Source: Oopsacas minuta
Lineage: Eukaryota; Porifera; Hexactinellida; Lyssacinosida; Leucopsacidae
Reading direction: 5' to 3'
Length of the DNA stretch: 64,000 nt
Assembly (NCBI GenBank): GCA_024704765.1
Contig: JAKMXF010000298.1
Location: 124,001-188,000, forward strand
Shown here one piece after another: positions 40,051 through 50,585 of this stretch. The notes under the pieces are model-generated. The model saw only the letters and a program-made list of their open reading frames with translations. It did not search any database and was not told the DNA's origin. Each line of letters starts with the position of its first letter. The first letter of the stretch is position 1. A program made the position numbers and the translations under genes.

Positions 40051-41173
40051 GATGATGGTAATCGAATAGTAATTTTTCCCCCTAAGTAACTAATATATTA
40101 TCATTAAAATTTGATAAAAATGTAAAATCGATCGCGATCCAAAATAGAATGGTAACTTGAGGGAAAATTTGATATTCATCACACAAAACTCATGGGTCAT
40201 TATGAATTTATGATAGTAACATTAGAAAAAGTAGAGTAAATTAATGATTCGCCTAGCAAAAACGTATCCTAATTACCTGAAATGTGGATTGAAATTTCCC
40301 AAAATAAAGTTGGGGGGTTAAAATTAGAAACGAAGAAGTGGATAAAAATAGAGCATTGAAAATTAAGGCAAGCTTATGAACATAGAGCTTATGGGTTAAT
40401 TAAAAGTTACTATTCTTATATACTTTGTGTTCTAAAATAGATATCACTTACTCCACAGCACCTGCATAGCCAAATGTATTACACTAAATTTAGAATTTTC
40501 TAAATATAGAAATCACGAGAAAAATGATGTCATATAAAATGCAATGATTTTAGTGTGTAGCTGGTATATCGAATTCCTTAGTAGTTTCTAGCTTAGCTAC
40601 TACTAATCAGGGTAAGATAGTGTCAGATTGGATAATGTATTTTACGTAAAAGCTATAGGGCAAATTAATGGTGAAAGAAGGGCGGTACGAACCTAACTAA
40701 TTACTTCATGGTATAATTGCAATTTATCGAGGGATGGGAGGAATTCTGGTTATATATTAGCTGCATAGCGTGCGTAATTGTGAACTAGTCCATAACATTA
40801 TACTTTCGGGATTACAGTGTAACCTCCACAAACGAGGTGCCAGGGGGGGGCGAAAATCTTACCCCGTTCCACTCGTTTCTACCAAATTCTCCGTTGATGG
40901 AGGTTCATTTGAACGGGAGTAGGAATTCGCTCTAGATATTTATAATTCACTCAGTTTCCACAGGCCACGTTTGTGGAGGTTTCACTGTAACCTTGCAAAT
41001 AGCACAATATTTTCCTATTGATCATTAGTTCCACATAATCCTATAGCTTACAAATCCGTGTAAAAATAGAATGTGACTTGCAACTTAATATAGCGAACAC
41101 AAGCCTATAGTAATATTCTAATAATAATATGCAAGTTAATTGAGTAAGAAATCAATTGCCTGAACAATTGGAA
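40051..41173. other. Divergent intergenic spacer with a MITE
   Basis: This is 1.1 kb between eEF2 (minus) and the EGFR-like gene (plus). Apart from the inverted-repeat element at 40815-40987 and a run of eight G at about 40843-40850, no feature is seen. Confidence 0.6.
40815..40987. mobile_element. MITE with CAGTG termini (family 2)
   Basis: The ends are inverted repeats of about 24 bp with two mismatches. The left end is CAGTGTAACCTCCACAAACG and the right end is CGTTTGTGGAGGTTTCACTG. Both ends abut TA dinucleotides (40813-40814 and 40988-40989). The CAGTG terminus and TA duplication fit Tc1/mariner-derived elements. The 173 bp carries no ORF. Confidence 0.8.
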
Positions 41174-44100
41174 ATGAAAACTATTTGGTACACATTTGTT
41201 TATCTTCTAATAGCATTCACTCCCTTGGCTGTGTCACAAACAATCTGTTACGGACAAGATTTCATACTCGAACATGAAAATACAACTCTACTCCTCTCGC
41301 AGCTACAAACATACTTCAGTAACTGCGAATATGTGTACGATAATCTTGAAATAGTGTTCACTGAAATGATAATTATCCCAGCGGAGTTTTCAATGATATT
41401 TAGTTCAATTCGAGAAATCAGAGGGTATTTACTTCTAGAAAACATTGAAGCAGATTCTCTAACTTTTACTGAACTCGTAATTATAAGAGGAATGAATAGT
41501 TTTGCGGTAAACAACACGTCAAATGCGTTAGTGTTAAAAAACACTAAAATAAACTCGATAATATTCCCAAATTTTAGAGAAATATCACAACATGATGTAA
41601 CAGTATATAACAGTCAATCAAATATTTCAACAGCTTGTAATCTCAATGGAGTAAACTGGGCTGATATCCTGAACCAATCTCCTAGCCAAAAAATCAATTT
41701 CAATATTACTAATTGCACCACACCAAATTGTGTAGCATGCACATCAGGTTTTTGCTGGAATGAAAATAATTGCCAATTGCTCACAAAAGAACCATGTAGT
41801 TCGTGTAGTGACAGATGTCTGCCAACTGACAACACATCCTGTTGTGACCAAGAGTGCAGTGCAGGTTGTGAAGGAGCAATATCAACTTGTGTAGCATGCT
41901 CTTCATGTCAAGATTTGACACTACCAATAACATGCATATCATCATGTGCTGATCCAAGCGCTAAAATAATTACGACTTTTCTTTCACCGCCTCGACTGGA
42001 CGGACAAGGTACATGCATATCTCCACTAATCCTAGAAAATCCCAATTTAGACTTTTGCAAAAAAGAATGCAATGAAGTCAATACAATGTGTGTTGAGGGG
42101 GTCGGATCGAATATGCTAAGCTGTAGAGTATGTGGATTAAATGAGGATGTATGTGGACAACCTTATACTCTAGCTAATAACGAAATAGGCCCAGCTCTCC
42201 TTGTACCAATTATACCAAAGTTATCTTGTGGAATTATACCCATATTCGTAAGCATAAGATTAAACATGGATAGTTTTAATCATATAAACCCAGTTACTCC
42301 TGTGTATTTAGAAGTGTTCAATGGTTTGTTAGAGATCAGTGATTATCTAGTGATAGAAGATTATCCGAGTTTCTACGGCGAAGCATTCACATTTTTAAGT
42401 CAGTTAACAAGAATAAGAGGTGATACACTATACATGGGTTTGTATGCAGTGTATATCAGGGGTAACGCATTCAGGGAAATCGATTTGAGAAATCTACAGT
42501 TCATTGACCAAGGCTCTATTCTGATTGAGAATAATACAGAACTGTGTTATCTACCAACTAGCTCAGGTTTTGAAAGTTTAAGATCTGGGATATCGGTATC
42601 AATTCTAGGTCAGGATTTAAACTGTCCATGTCATATTAATTGTGAACAGAGTGAAGGTTGCTGGGGGCCCTCTAATACACAATGCATTATATGTGCTCAA
42701 GTTCAAATAAGCAGTACTTGTCAAGAGAACTGCGAATCTTTACCAAACACATTCGCAGATTTAACAAACAGACAATGCGTTCCATGCGATGTAGAGTGTA
42801 ATAACTGTACAGGAATTGCTACGAACTGTACTCAATGCATAAATGTACGTTATGAAGGCGAATGCATACCTGAATGTCCTACAACGACATACGAAACAAA
42901 TGGAGAATGTTTACCATGTAATGATAACTGCAAAACAAATAATATCACAGGGCCAATATGCTCAGGTCCAACTAATATGTTTGGCTTAGCTTTCAATGGC
43001 TGTAACGAATGCAGTTTGTATACATTCGAAAGCACAAACAACTCAACAATATCAAACTACACATGTATTTCTATATGTATAGGAGGTTATCAAGAGTTTG
43101 ACACTTCACCTAGTCCCGTTTGTAGAGATTGTAATTCTGCTTGTACGAGATGTACTGGCCGACGAGTAGAAGATTGTGACATAGATAGTTGCACATTTTT
43201 CTTACAAGAAAACGATCAGCAATGTACATTGACATGCTCTAACTCCACACAGTATAGCCCTGCAAATAACACATGCAGGAATTGTGATGATAATTGCATT
43301 GGATGTAATGGAGAAACTAGTATGGATTGTAATGAATGTAGATTCTTGAGCAGAGGATCTGAGTGCGTTTCAAGTTGTAGAAACAATGAATACATAACCA
43401 GTAGCAATGAATGTGAATTATGTAATCAAGAACTATGTAGTACATGCAGTGTATCACGAGATAATTGCACGAGTTGTTCAAAAGCTGCCTTCAGCCAGAA
43501 CGACACATTAATTTGCTTGGAAATGTGTCCAGCAGGCTACTACAGAGCTGGTAACATATCGTGTTTAACCTGCAATAGAGAATGCATTAACTGTACTGAA
43601 GCTCTAGACACTGACTGTCAAGGTTGTAGGAATTTTCATGTCTTACCAGAAGATAGATGTGCAAGTGAATGTCCATTAGGTGCAATGGTAATGAATGCTA
43701 CTAAAACCTGTCTTGTCATAGACACATTTTTACAGCCCGCAGTTATAGCCGGATTAAGCGTAGGAGCTATTGTATTCCTTGCCATAGTGTGTAGTGTCAT
43801 AACCGCGATTATAATAGCCACTGTATGCAGTAGGAGGTATAAAAAGAAACTAGTCACGAAGGAAAGAATGGAAGAAGGTACTCTCCTCCCAATGAGAGAA
43901 AAGGGACAAATCCAGCGGACTATACAAGGATTACCTGAATTTACACTACTAGGCTATAATTATGAAACACTAGATGACGTCACGCCTAAAGATTTCCCTC
44001 TTACAATAATAGACCGCAGTTATCTTGAGCCTCGAGAGCGAATTGGGAAAGGTTTTCACAGTTATGTGTATGCTAACTTTTATACACATAAAGTAGGGGA

Positions 44101-45403
44101 AGCATTTCCTGTTGCAGTTAAAACTTTCTATGAAGTAAGTTTGAAAGATAATTATCAAGCCGGATTTGACCATGTTATAAGGGATATGTCGAAAATGTCA
44201 CATCCATCTTTTGTACAGATTTTCGGTTATAATACGGCGAAACCTGACCCTTATATTGTCACACAACTCTTAATTGGACCATCTCTTCACACGCTTTTTT
44301 CGCAATATCCTGGAACAATCAGTGAAGAGAAAATATTCAACTTCATAGCTCAAATAAATGATGGAATGCTGTATTTAGAAAGTCACAAATTAGTATACGG
44401 AAATCTCACAGCAAGAAATGTACTCCTCGTTAACCATGATGAAATAAAACTGACAGATTACTTTATTCACAGATTTTCTGAACCCAGACCAGAAAATGTA
44501 GTCGAATTACCAATTCCTGACAGATGGATGTCTCCAGAACTCGCGCTAAGTCGTGTTCCAACACATAAATCGGATATTTGGGCTTTTGGTGTTGTATTCT
44601 GGGAGATGTTAAGTTTCGCAGAATTACCTTACAATAGAGTAGCAGATGATGACGTAGTAACCATATTACAACAAGGACAGAGATTAGCACAGCCAAAATC
44701 CTGCACCGTCGATCTCTACGGATATTTACTACAGTGTTTTATATTCGAGCCAATCGGGCGTCCTACGTTTGAGAAGTTACATAACGAATTGAAAGAAATG
44801 GCGAAAAACCCTAACAAATATATTTTCATACAAGAAGACACTATTGAAAGAATTAATATAAATACATTAGAGCCTTCTCGTATAAGTAAAGACAGTGCAA
44901 CACCTGGCAGCAAAGATAGGACATTGGTTATTGGCAATACAAACGTATGCACATTAACTCATGAGGATATTCAACCTGATGAGCTGGGCTTAGGTGAATA
45001 TATAGATGAAGAAGAAGTAAATAAAAACATTGATGAGGATGTAACACAAAATTCCCAAGATACCCATCTATTAAATGCTGAATACAGTGAAATTAGTGAA
45101 GTTGAAATAAATCAAACTGTAGTGAACGAATATGATGAAATTGACGTGACCAAACTCACAAAAGAAACTGCAGACATTGCTAGTATCCCTGAATCACAAC
45201 TGCCCCTATTTATAAGTTGTGCACCAATTAGCACTCCATTAAGTTCATTAGGTTTACCAGAAATGATATCACCTAAACATGAAGATATTGTGAACCCATA
45301 CGAAACAGTTGGAGGACAAAACAATTCAATATTCTCCCCCTATAGTGACCCTGATAACTTGGGGATTAATAGCCATGATCAACTGTTAGATAACTCTAAC
45401 TAA
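41174..45403 (+). CDS. EGFR/ErbB-like receptor with a predicted pseudokinase domain
   Basis: This is 1409 aa in one exon, starting at the ATG at 41174, which gives a clean signal peptide (MKTIWYTFVYLLIAFTPLAVS). The extracellular part has an L domain, a furin-like Cys-rich region, a second L domain and a long Cys-rich region with about eight modules. A transmembrane helix follows at about 855-884, then a juxtamembrane segment and a tyrosine-kinase-type domain at about 951-1218. The post-kinase motif PNKYIFIQEDT matches the ErbB family. The beta3 lysine (VAVK, Lys983) remains. The glycine loop reads GKGFHS, the catalytic loop reads YGNLTARN (Asn1076 replacing the catalytic Asp) and DFG reads DYF. 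The tail holds YSEI, YDEI and YETV candidate SH2-binding sites. Confidence 0.88.
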   Translation: MKTIWYTFVYLLIAFTPLAVSQTICYGQDFILEHENTTLLLSQLQTYFSNCEYVYDNLEIVFTEMIIIPAEFSMIFSSIREIRGYLLLENIEADSLTFTELVIIRGMNSFAVNNTSNALVLKNTKINSIIFPNFREISQHDVTVYNSQSNISTACNLNGVNWADILNQSPSQKINFNITNCTTPNCVACTSGFCWNENNCQLLTKEPCSSCSDRCLPTDNTSCCDQECSAGCEGAISTCVACSSCQDLTLPITCISSCADPSAKIITTFLSPPRLDGQGTCISPLILENPNLDFCKKECNEVNTMCVEGVGSNMLSCRVCGLNEDVCGQPYTLANNEIGPALLVPIIPKLSCGIIPIFVSIRLNMDSFNHINPVTPVYLEVFNGLLEISDYLVIEDYPSFYGEAFTFLSQLTRIRGDTLYMGLYAVYIRGNAFREIDLRNLQFIDQGSILIENNTELCYLPTSSGFESLRSGISVSILGQDLNCPCHINCEQSEGCWGPSNTQCIICAQVQISSTCQENCESLPNTFADLTNRQCVPCDVECNNCTGIATNCTQCINVRYEGECIPECPTTTYETNGECLPCNDNCKTNNITGPICSGPTNMFGLAFNGCNECSLYTFESTNNSTISNYTCISICIGGYQEFDTSPSPVCRDCNSACTRCTGRRVEDCDIDSCTFFLQENDQQCTLTCSNSTQYSPANNTCRNCDDNCIGCNGETSMDCNECRFLSRGSECVSSCRNNEYITSSNECELCNQELCSTCSVSRDNCTSCSKAAFSQNDTLICLEMCPAGYYRAGNISCLTCNRECINCTEALDTDCQGCRNFHVLPEDRCASECPLGAMVMNATKTCLVIDTFLQPAVIAGLSVGAIVFLAIVCSVITAIIIATVCSRRYKKKLVTKERMEEGTLLPMREKGQIQRTIQGLPEFTLLGYNYETLDDVTPKDFPLTIIDRSYLEPRERIGKGFHSYVYANFYTHKVGEAFPVAVKTFYEVSLKDNYQAGFDHVIRDMSKMSHPSFVQIFGYNTAKPDPYIVTQLLIGPSLHTLFSQYPGTISEEKIFNFIAQINDGMLYLESHKLVYGNLTARNVLLVNHDEIKLTDYFIHRFSEPRPENVVELPIPDRWMSPELALSRVPTHKSDIWAFGVVFWEMLSFAELPYNRVADDDVVTILQQGQRLAQPKSCTVDLYGYLLQCFIFEPIGRPTFEKLHNELKEMAKNPNKYIFIQEDTIERININTLEPSRISKDSATPGSKDRTLVIGNTNVCTLTHEDIQPDELGLGEYIDEEEVNKNIDEDVTQNSQDTHLLNAEYSEISEVEINQTVVNEYDEIDVTKLTKETADIASIPESQLPLFISCAPISTPLSSLGLPEMISPKHEDIVNPYETVGGQNNSIFSPYSDPDNLGINSHDQLLDNSN

Positions 45404-45468
45404 ATTACAAATATGTACAATTAACTTGTAATTGTTACTGTATATTACCTCAATATTTATGTATTAAC

Positions 45469-46941
45469 TTATTTAGTGTGTCTCTGTGCTTGCACACTAA
45501 ACTCAAATCCACCAGAAACTATCTCTTTTCCAGGTTGTGCGGTTTCTAACTGCTTCAGAACATACTCTAAAAACTCAGCTGATTTCTGATCAACAGCTGA
45601 GTTCTTTTCCTCAGTTAATGTTTGTCTTATAACATCCAATAATTCGTAATAGCCATAGCAATACGCAGCATTTTTCAGTTTGTTTAGTTCTGATAAAAAC
45701 GCAGATTGTCGTTCAGTCATCTTTTTTGCATATCTCTGTAACTTAGTGATATCTGTATGAAGAGTGTCGTATTTAAGCCAAATATGGGAAGTACCTGAAG
45801 AATAAGAAAACTCGTGATCTCTAATCGGGATTTGTGGCTTTTCAATACATCCTATTCTATCCATAGGGCCTAACAGTGGGTTAGAAGCTCCCGGGGGTAA
45901 CACTGATAATACAAGGTTAATACTGCGCTTTTTAGAATCATCATTTGTCGCGAAAATGTAAGCGAACCAATCTGGTCGAAGTTTAACAACAGCAACTTTC
46001 TCAGAGCGTAGCAATGAAGTGTAAAGAATTACACGGAGAGATGGTTGTTTGGTTAAATCTTCTTGGAAATCGACTGGTTGCTTCTCAAGCGAATTTGAAC
46101 AAGAAAGACTAACTCTTTTCGAATCAAGAATCAAATGTCGAGTTAGACAAGGAGTAAATTGAGCATCTTTACTATGAATAAATCCAAAAATATTCAATTC
46201 TTCTGGAAAAGTCTGACAAAGATTTCCACAAATTCGATAACTCTTCGAGATTTCATTAGTAAGGAAATCAACATTTGATTCAAACAGCGTCAGTGATGGT
46301 GGTGGAAACAACGAAATTTCGGATTCTTTAAATCCAAATCGGAGCATACCATTAAAAGGCAAAAACTGTGAAGCACAAAGCTGTGTAGCCAACTCAACAA
46401 CATTCGTAGATGTAATGGTATTTTCAAGAGTGTATAAGTACTCAAAAGCGTGCGTAGGATCGCGGAAAAAGTTTTTAAGTGGTTCAATTCGATGCTGTAT
46501 AGTCTCGTAATTATTTAAGAAATACCAATATACTCGACATGGGAAAGGAAATAGAATAGATTCAATTGGATTTTCTAGAATATTTGGTGGAGAAAATAAG
46601 CCATCGCTTATAATGATAAGATTCAGAGGTTGATATGAGCTCCAATCGTAATGATAACCGCGAATAAACTGTTTAATGCATTTAACTATATCTGATTTAT
46701 CACCAAAAGCATAGCACGATAAACGTTTTCTAATTTCCTCATAAGATCCAGCTGGCATTTTAACTACGCCCGAGCTAAACGTAGCAAGAGTAACGAATTC
46801 GAATTGGAAATTCTCTTTGAAATAATCGAAAATTGTAGCGACAACTTTACACGCAAAATCGAAAACACGAACACGTTCATCTATGTTGCTGATCTGCCTC
46901 CACATAGACAAAGATCGATCAAGCAGTATAATAACAGGCAT
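45469..46941 (-). CDS. INTS14: Integrator complex subunit 14 (INTS14/VWA9)
   Basis: This is a subunit of the Integrator complex, which processes snRNAs and terminates paused RNA polymerase II. It has 490 aa from the ATG at 46941. It begins MPVIILLDRSLSMWRQ, a von Willebrand A domain with the DxSxS metal site, and later has the IISDGLF MIDAS strand. The middle has NVELxxQLCASQF-type and LTRHLIL segments. The C-terminal helices (RYAKKMTERQSAFLSELNKLKNAAYCYGYYELLDVI) match INTS14. ACATATAG ends at 46946, four bases before the ATG. It is convergent with the receptor gene, with a 65-bp gap. Confidence 0.88.
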   Translation of the reverse strand: MPVIILLDRSLSMWRQISNIDERVRVFDFACKVVATIFDYFKENFQFEFVTLATFSSGVVKMPAGSYEEIRKRLSCYAFGDKSDIVKCIKQFIRGYHYDWSSYQPLNLIIISDGLFSPPNILENPIESILFPFPCRVYWYFLNNYETIQHRIEPLKNFFRDPTHAFEYLYTLENTITSTNVVELATQLCASQFLPFNGMLRFGFKESEISLFPPPSLTLFESNVDFLTNEISKSYRICGNLCQTFPEELNIFGFIHSKDAQFTPCLTRHLILDSKRVSLSCSNSLEKQPVDFQEDLTKQPSLRVILYTSLLRSEKVAVVKLRPDWFAYIFATNDDSKKRSINLVLSVLPPGASNPLLGPMDRIGCIEKPQIPIRDHEFSYSSGTSHIWLKYDTLHTDITKLQRYAKKMTERQSAFLSELNKLKNAAYCYGYYELLDVIRQTLTEEKNSAVDQKSAEFLEYVLKQLETAQPGKEIVSGGFEFSVQAQRHTK

Positions 46942-47395
46942 AAAGCTATATGTAAAAGAACTGTTAATGATGAGTAGGGATAGTTGAAATCTGACCAACC
47001 GGACCGTCTCTTACGGCCATGTAATAGACTGAATCAAGATTCCCTATCCTCCCAAATAAAGTGAAATAATAGAATCAGAAATATAATCATGAATAATAAA
47101 CAAACACAAGTTATCATAATGTAAGAAGCCGAAGCTCAAAATATAAAACAAATTATACCAAATGATTATCAAAATCTGTATTATTGTGTAATTAGAAGTT
47201 TGATTCGGAGATATTACAAGAATTACAGTTAGTTTGAGATAGTAGAATATGTCCATTTGTTTGGTTGTCACATTCAGTAATTAAACATGTATTTACAAGT
47301 ATACAACTAACACTATATACACATAGAAATACGCGTAGAAAAGAGCGTTTTGAGCCGAAACATACAGTAGATATTTACATAGACATTTGTGAGCT
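46942..47395. other. Intergenic spacer
   Basis: This 454-bp AT-rich spacer lies between the INTS14 start and the MLF stop, both minus strand. The short open frames in it begin with GTG or lack coding character, and no feature is called. Confidence 0.55.
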
Positions 47396-49066
47396 TCAGT
47401 ATTCAGGTATCATCCGGTCTAAGTCTCGTCGGAAATGCCGGATTTGTTCAGAGAGGGGTATATCACAAACTCGTGGTTTGCGTTTCTTCTTTCTCAGAGG
47501 GGAAATCTCTATTCCCTCGTCAGAATCAGAAGAATCGTCATCAGAGGAGGCTAGGTAGATATACGGGTAAAGAGAGGGGAGAGGTTTGCGCTTTTTCGAG
47601 GCCTCTTTCTTAGCTTTGATCGTATCAAGATACTCGTCAATCTTTGAACGTTTGTACTCATCAATTTTCTTGTTAAGCTTAGCAATGCGTTTCTTCCACT
47701 CATAATCAAACCACCATTCATCACCTGAGGGGAAAAGTTCAGTAAATAACAAACAAACAAACAAACAAACAAACAGACAAATAAATGACTTACATTTCTC
47801 AACATATTCATAGAACTCTTGATCTTGTACTCTACCACTACGGTGATTGTAATGCCTCTCTACAACATGCTTCTTCTGTCCAATCTGGTGTACGACTGCT
47901 ACAATCTCTTTATCCTTTTTGTAATCATACACATGCTTCACTTCTTGCTTAACCTATCAGAAAATAACCCCATAAAATACAGATATTCTACCAGTTTGAC
48001 TTATAAAAGGAAAATAACTCACATGTCCTTCTCCCTTCCGTATAGACTTCCTTGCTAAGTAGATGGGTCTAGGCCGTTTGCAAGATTCAGTTGACATCGA
48101 AAGAATACCAAATGAGCAGGATGAGTATGGATCCTTCGGGTCCTCGCTTGCAAACTTTTTCAAACGTTCATTGGCTCTCCAGCCGCTTGAAAAGAAAGGT
48201 ATCCCAATGAAGGGATCAGCAAGCCCACTCAACCTTGCTTTATGATAATCTCTCCAGAATATATCATCAATGGCAGAATCCATCAATTCTTCATCATCGT
48301 CAAGCGCGTATATATAATTATAGAAATTTGATCCTTTCTTGAATGGGTGACTGGGGAGTTGCCTATAAGAAATGTGTCACTTAGTCCTAATTAGTTAACA
48401 GTAAATTTTAGTAGAATTATGAAGCATGTAACAAAAGATTGAAATAAATATGAAAGAATTCGTGAGGTGGAGTTCAATTGAGCAAGCAACCTCCCCCATT
48501 AGCCAAAAGAGAAGTTAATTGGCGTAGAAATCATAAGAAATTCCAAAGTGTGGAATAGTTGCTATGCAGTTTATGCAACGCAATGGTAAGTTAAGAATTT
48601 CGGGGATAATTATACAAATTCCTAACGAATTAAAATATTAATATAAACTATGAGAAAATCCCCTGGGAAAATTACGCTACATATTTGCAGCTAATTAAGT
48701 TACTATGACACAACATCAAATTAAATTTAACACTATAGCGGTTGAGAAATCTATTGAAATTAATATTATTAGATCCGAGAATATCCAATAATAGATTTCA
48801 TAGGAATGAAGCATATAACTATGCTTCGTTAGTGATTCTATGAGGGTATCGTATAATTTGTGGTCATGTTTGTTTGCCCATTAATAACTGAATATTTACT
48901 GTCAAGGATTCACATTTCAATCTGAAGCGGCTTTGCATTTTGAAATTAACAAAAAACTCCCCAAAAATGTGAGAACTACATTTTACGAAATAATGTAAAA
49001 TTTGCAAACTCACTTGTAAAACTCATCATCAAATTCGTCCAAGAAGCGTTGACCAATAGTAACCAT
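47396..49066 (-). CDS. MLF1: Myeloid leukemia factor (MLF) homologue, four exons
   Basis: Exons 49066-49014, 48362-48023, 47953-47794 and 47724-47396 are joined by phase-matched introns of 651, 69 and 69 bp and give 293 aa. The core reads YLARKSIRKGEGHVKQEVKH, then VVHQIGQKKHVVERHYNHRSGRVQDQEF, ending at a WWFDYEWKKR segment. This matches the MLF domain (Y-x-S/A-x-x-x-x-R, G-x-V-K-E, IG-x-x-I-x-x-R-x-H-x-I-x-x, N-x-x-T/S-G, F-D-x-E-W). MLF proteins are chaperone-associated regulators of gene expression and protein aggregation. The C-terminal 90 residues, lysine-rich then Ser/Asp-rich then basic (RKKKRKPR), are specific to this protein. Which of MLF1 or MLF2 it represents cannot be said. Confidence 0.75.
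47744..47776. repeat. (AAAC)n microsatellite in MLF intron 3
   Basis: About eight copies of AAAC (TTTG on the coding strand) lie in the 69-bp third intron, close to the acceptor. They make up nearly half of the intron and act as its pyrimidine-rich stretch. Confidence 0.85.
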
Positions 49067-50585
49067 TTTCACTCAAATATGTGTCAGTTGCGAAATTAGT
49101 AAATTCTACAAGAAAGGGAAATTATAAGAAACGACTCAGCATATCTGTTTATAAATAGAAATACAAGGAATGTTAATGAGAAAAATATGTGGCGATTAAG
49201 TAGCTAATGCATACAGGTAGAAACTAAGGACGAAATGAGTTTGTGAATCGTCTCTAAAAAATGTAAGATTATCGTAATGATATTAAGTTGCAAATATTAA
49301 AATTTGGAATAGAATTCATACTCTATAATTACCTCTCGGGATGATGAATAATTTTGAGAAAGAAATGAAATAAAAATATAACTCGCGATGCTTAATAAAA
49401 AATAAAATGAAAATAAAATCGAAATGATGATTTTCCAAAGGAAATCACCTATTTATTCCCGAAAATGCGAAAACCGCAAAACATAAAATAACCGACTCAC
49501 CTTAATTAGTTCCAATTCCAAGTATCGGATGATAGCACAAATGTAAACAGAAATTGAACGTATACTTCGTCCATTATACATTTCTTTATATAGCTTTTGT
49601 ATAACAACTAAATGGGTAGGATCAATAGCTATAGAATGGAATTTGTATAACTTTACACTACACAATAGCAATCAATATAAATGGTAACTAAGGTAGAAGC
49701 CTGTTTGAACAATGAAATGTGACATAGAAATGGCACAATTAAGGTAGACATAACCGCAATGATTATATATTAAAGAAAACAAGATTTCTTTAGAAATGAA
49801 AAAGCCACATGCATGGAAATGTAAACAAGTGCTAACGCATGATAAATAAATAAATAGAATTATTGGCAAATTTAGAGCGACACGTTTACACAAATTCTAA
49901 AAATATAAATATATCAAATTGCCTAACGACAAATGTTGATTACAGATATTCAGAGGAAGGAAATATGTGAATGGTTGCTGAAGTGGTTTAATGATACGCC
50001 ACATTCCAAATGATATATTTGATCACCATTATTAACATACCAAGTCACATATTATTAACAAAAATTTTGTTATCAATTTCGCTAAGGGATCTAAAGATAA
50101 TATATTTTCACACCTCTGATATTATATTAACCGCAAATATCCTAATCAACTACATGAATGCGTAGATGACCTAAGAATTGAATAAGTGCTATATCAAAAC
50201 AAATTCCATTGTGCTTCCTTGGTAACCACAATTGATAACTGCAAATAGGTAACAAATCATGCGGCTGCTGATTTTATGGCTAAACACAAATCAAGTGGTC
50301 AGATTAACTCAAGGGGTTCTAATTACAAGGATGTTTAGTTTCAAACAAATAAACATGTGCAAATTGAATAGCAGTAAACTACTCTTGATGTCGTCACACA
50401 TATCTCTGATTATTTCTTAGCTCCACCCTAGAGCTTTGGAGAATTTCAAATATATTTCATTGAACAAAACGTAGGACTGAGCATGAATCATAAAACATTG
50501 AGAAACTGAGTGGACGCCATTACAACATAAATACAAGGCAAAAAGTATATTAATTCGACATATAAGTGGTAATGTTGATCATGTC
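49067..50585. other. Intergenic spacer
   Basis: This is 1.5 kb of AT-rich sequence between the MLF start and the GRXCR1-like stop. Short open frames near 49453-49893 begin with non-ATG codons and have no homology I recognise. No RNA gene or clear repeat is seen. Confidence 0.55.

Noticed and set aside
45112-45324. Minus-strand open frames inside the receptor gene
   Set aside because: Shadows of the long plus-strand coding frame, as are the other antisense frames within genes.
47044-47271. 75-codon hydrophobic open frame upstream of INTS14
   Set aside because: It starts with GTG, is Ile/Tyr-rich as random AT-rich DNA would be, and has no splice-site-like AG before it.
49453-49893. Two tandem minus-strand open frames of 72-73 codons
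   Set aside because: At least the one at 49671 begins with TTG, the composition is that of AT-rich spacer and no motif is recognised.
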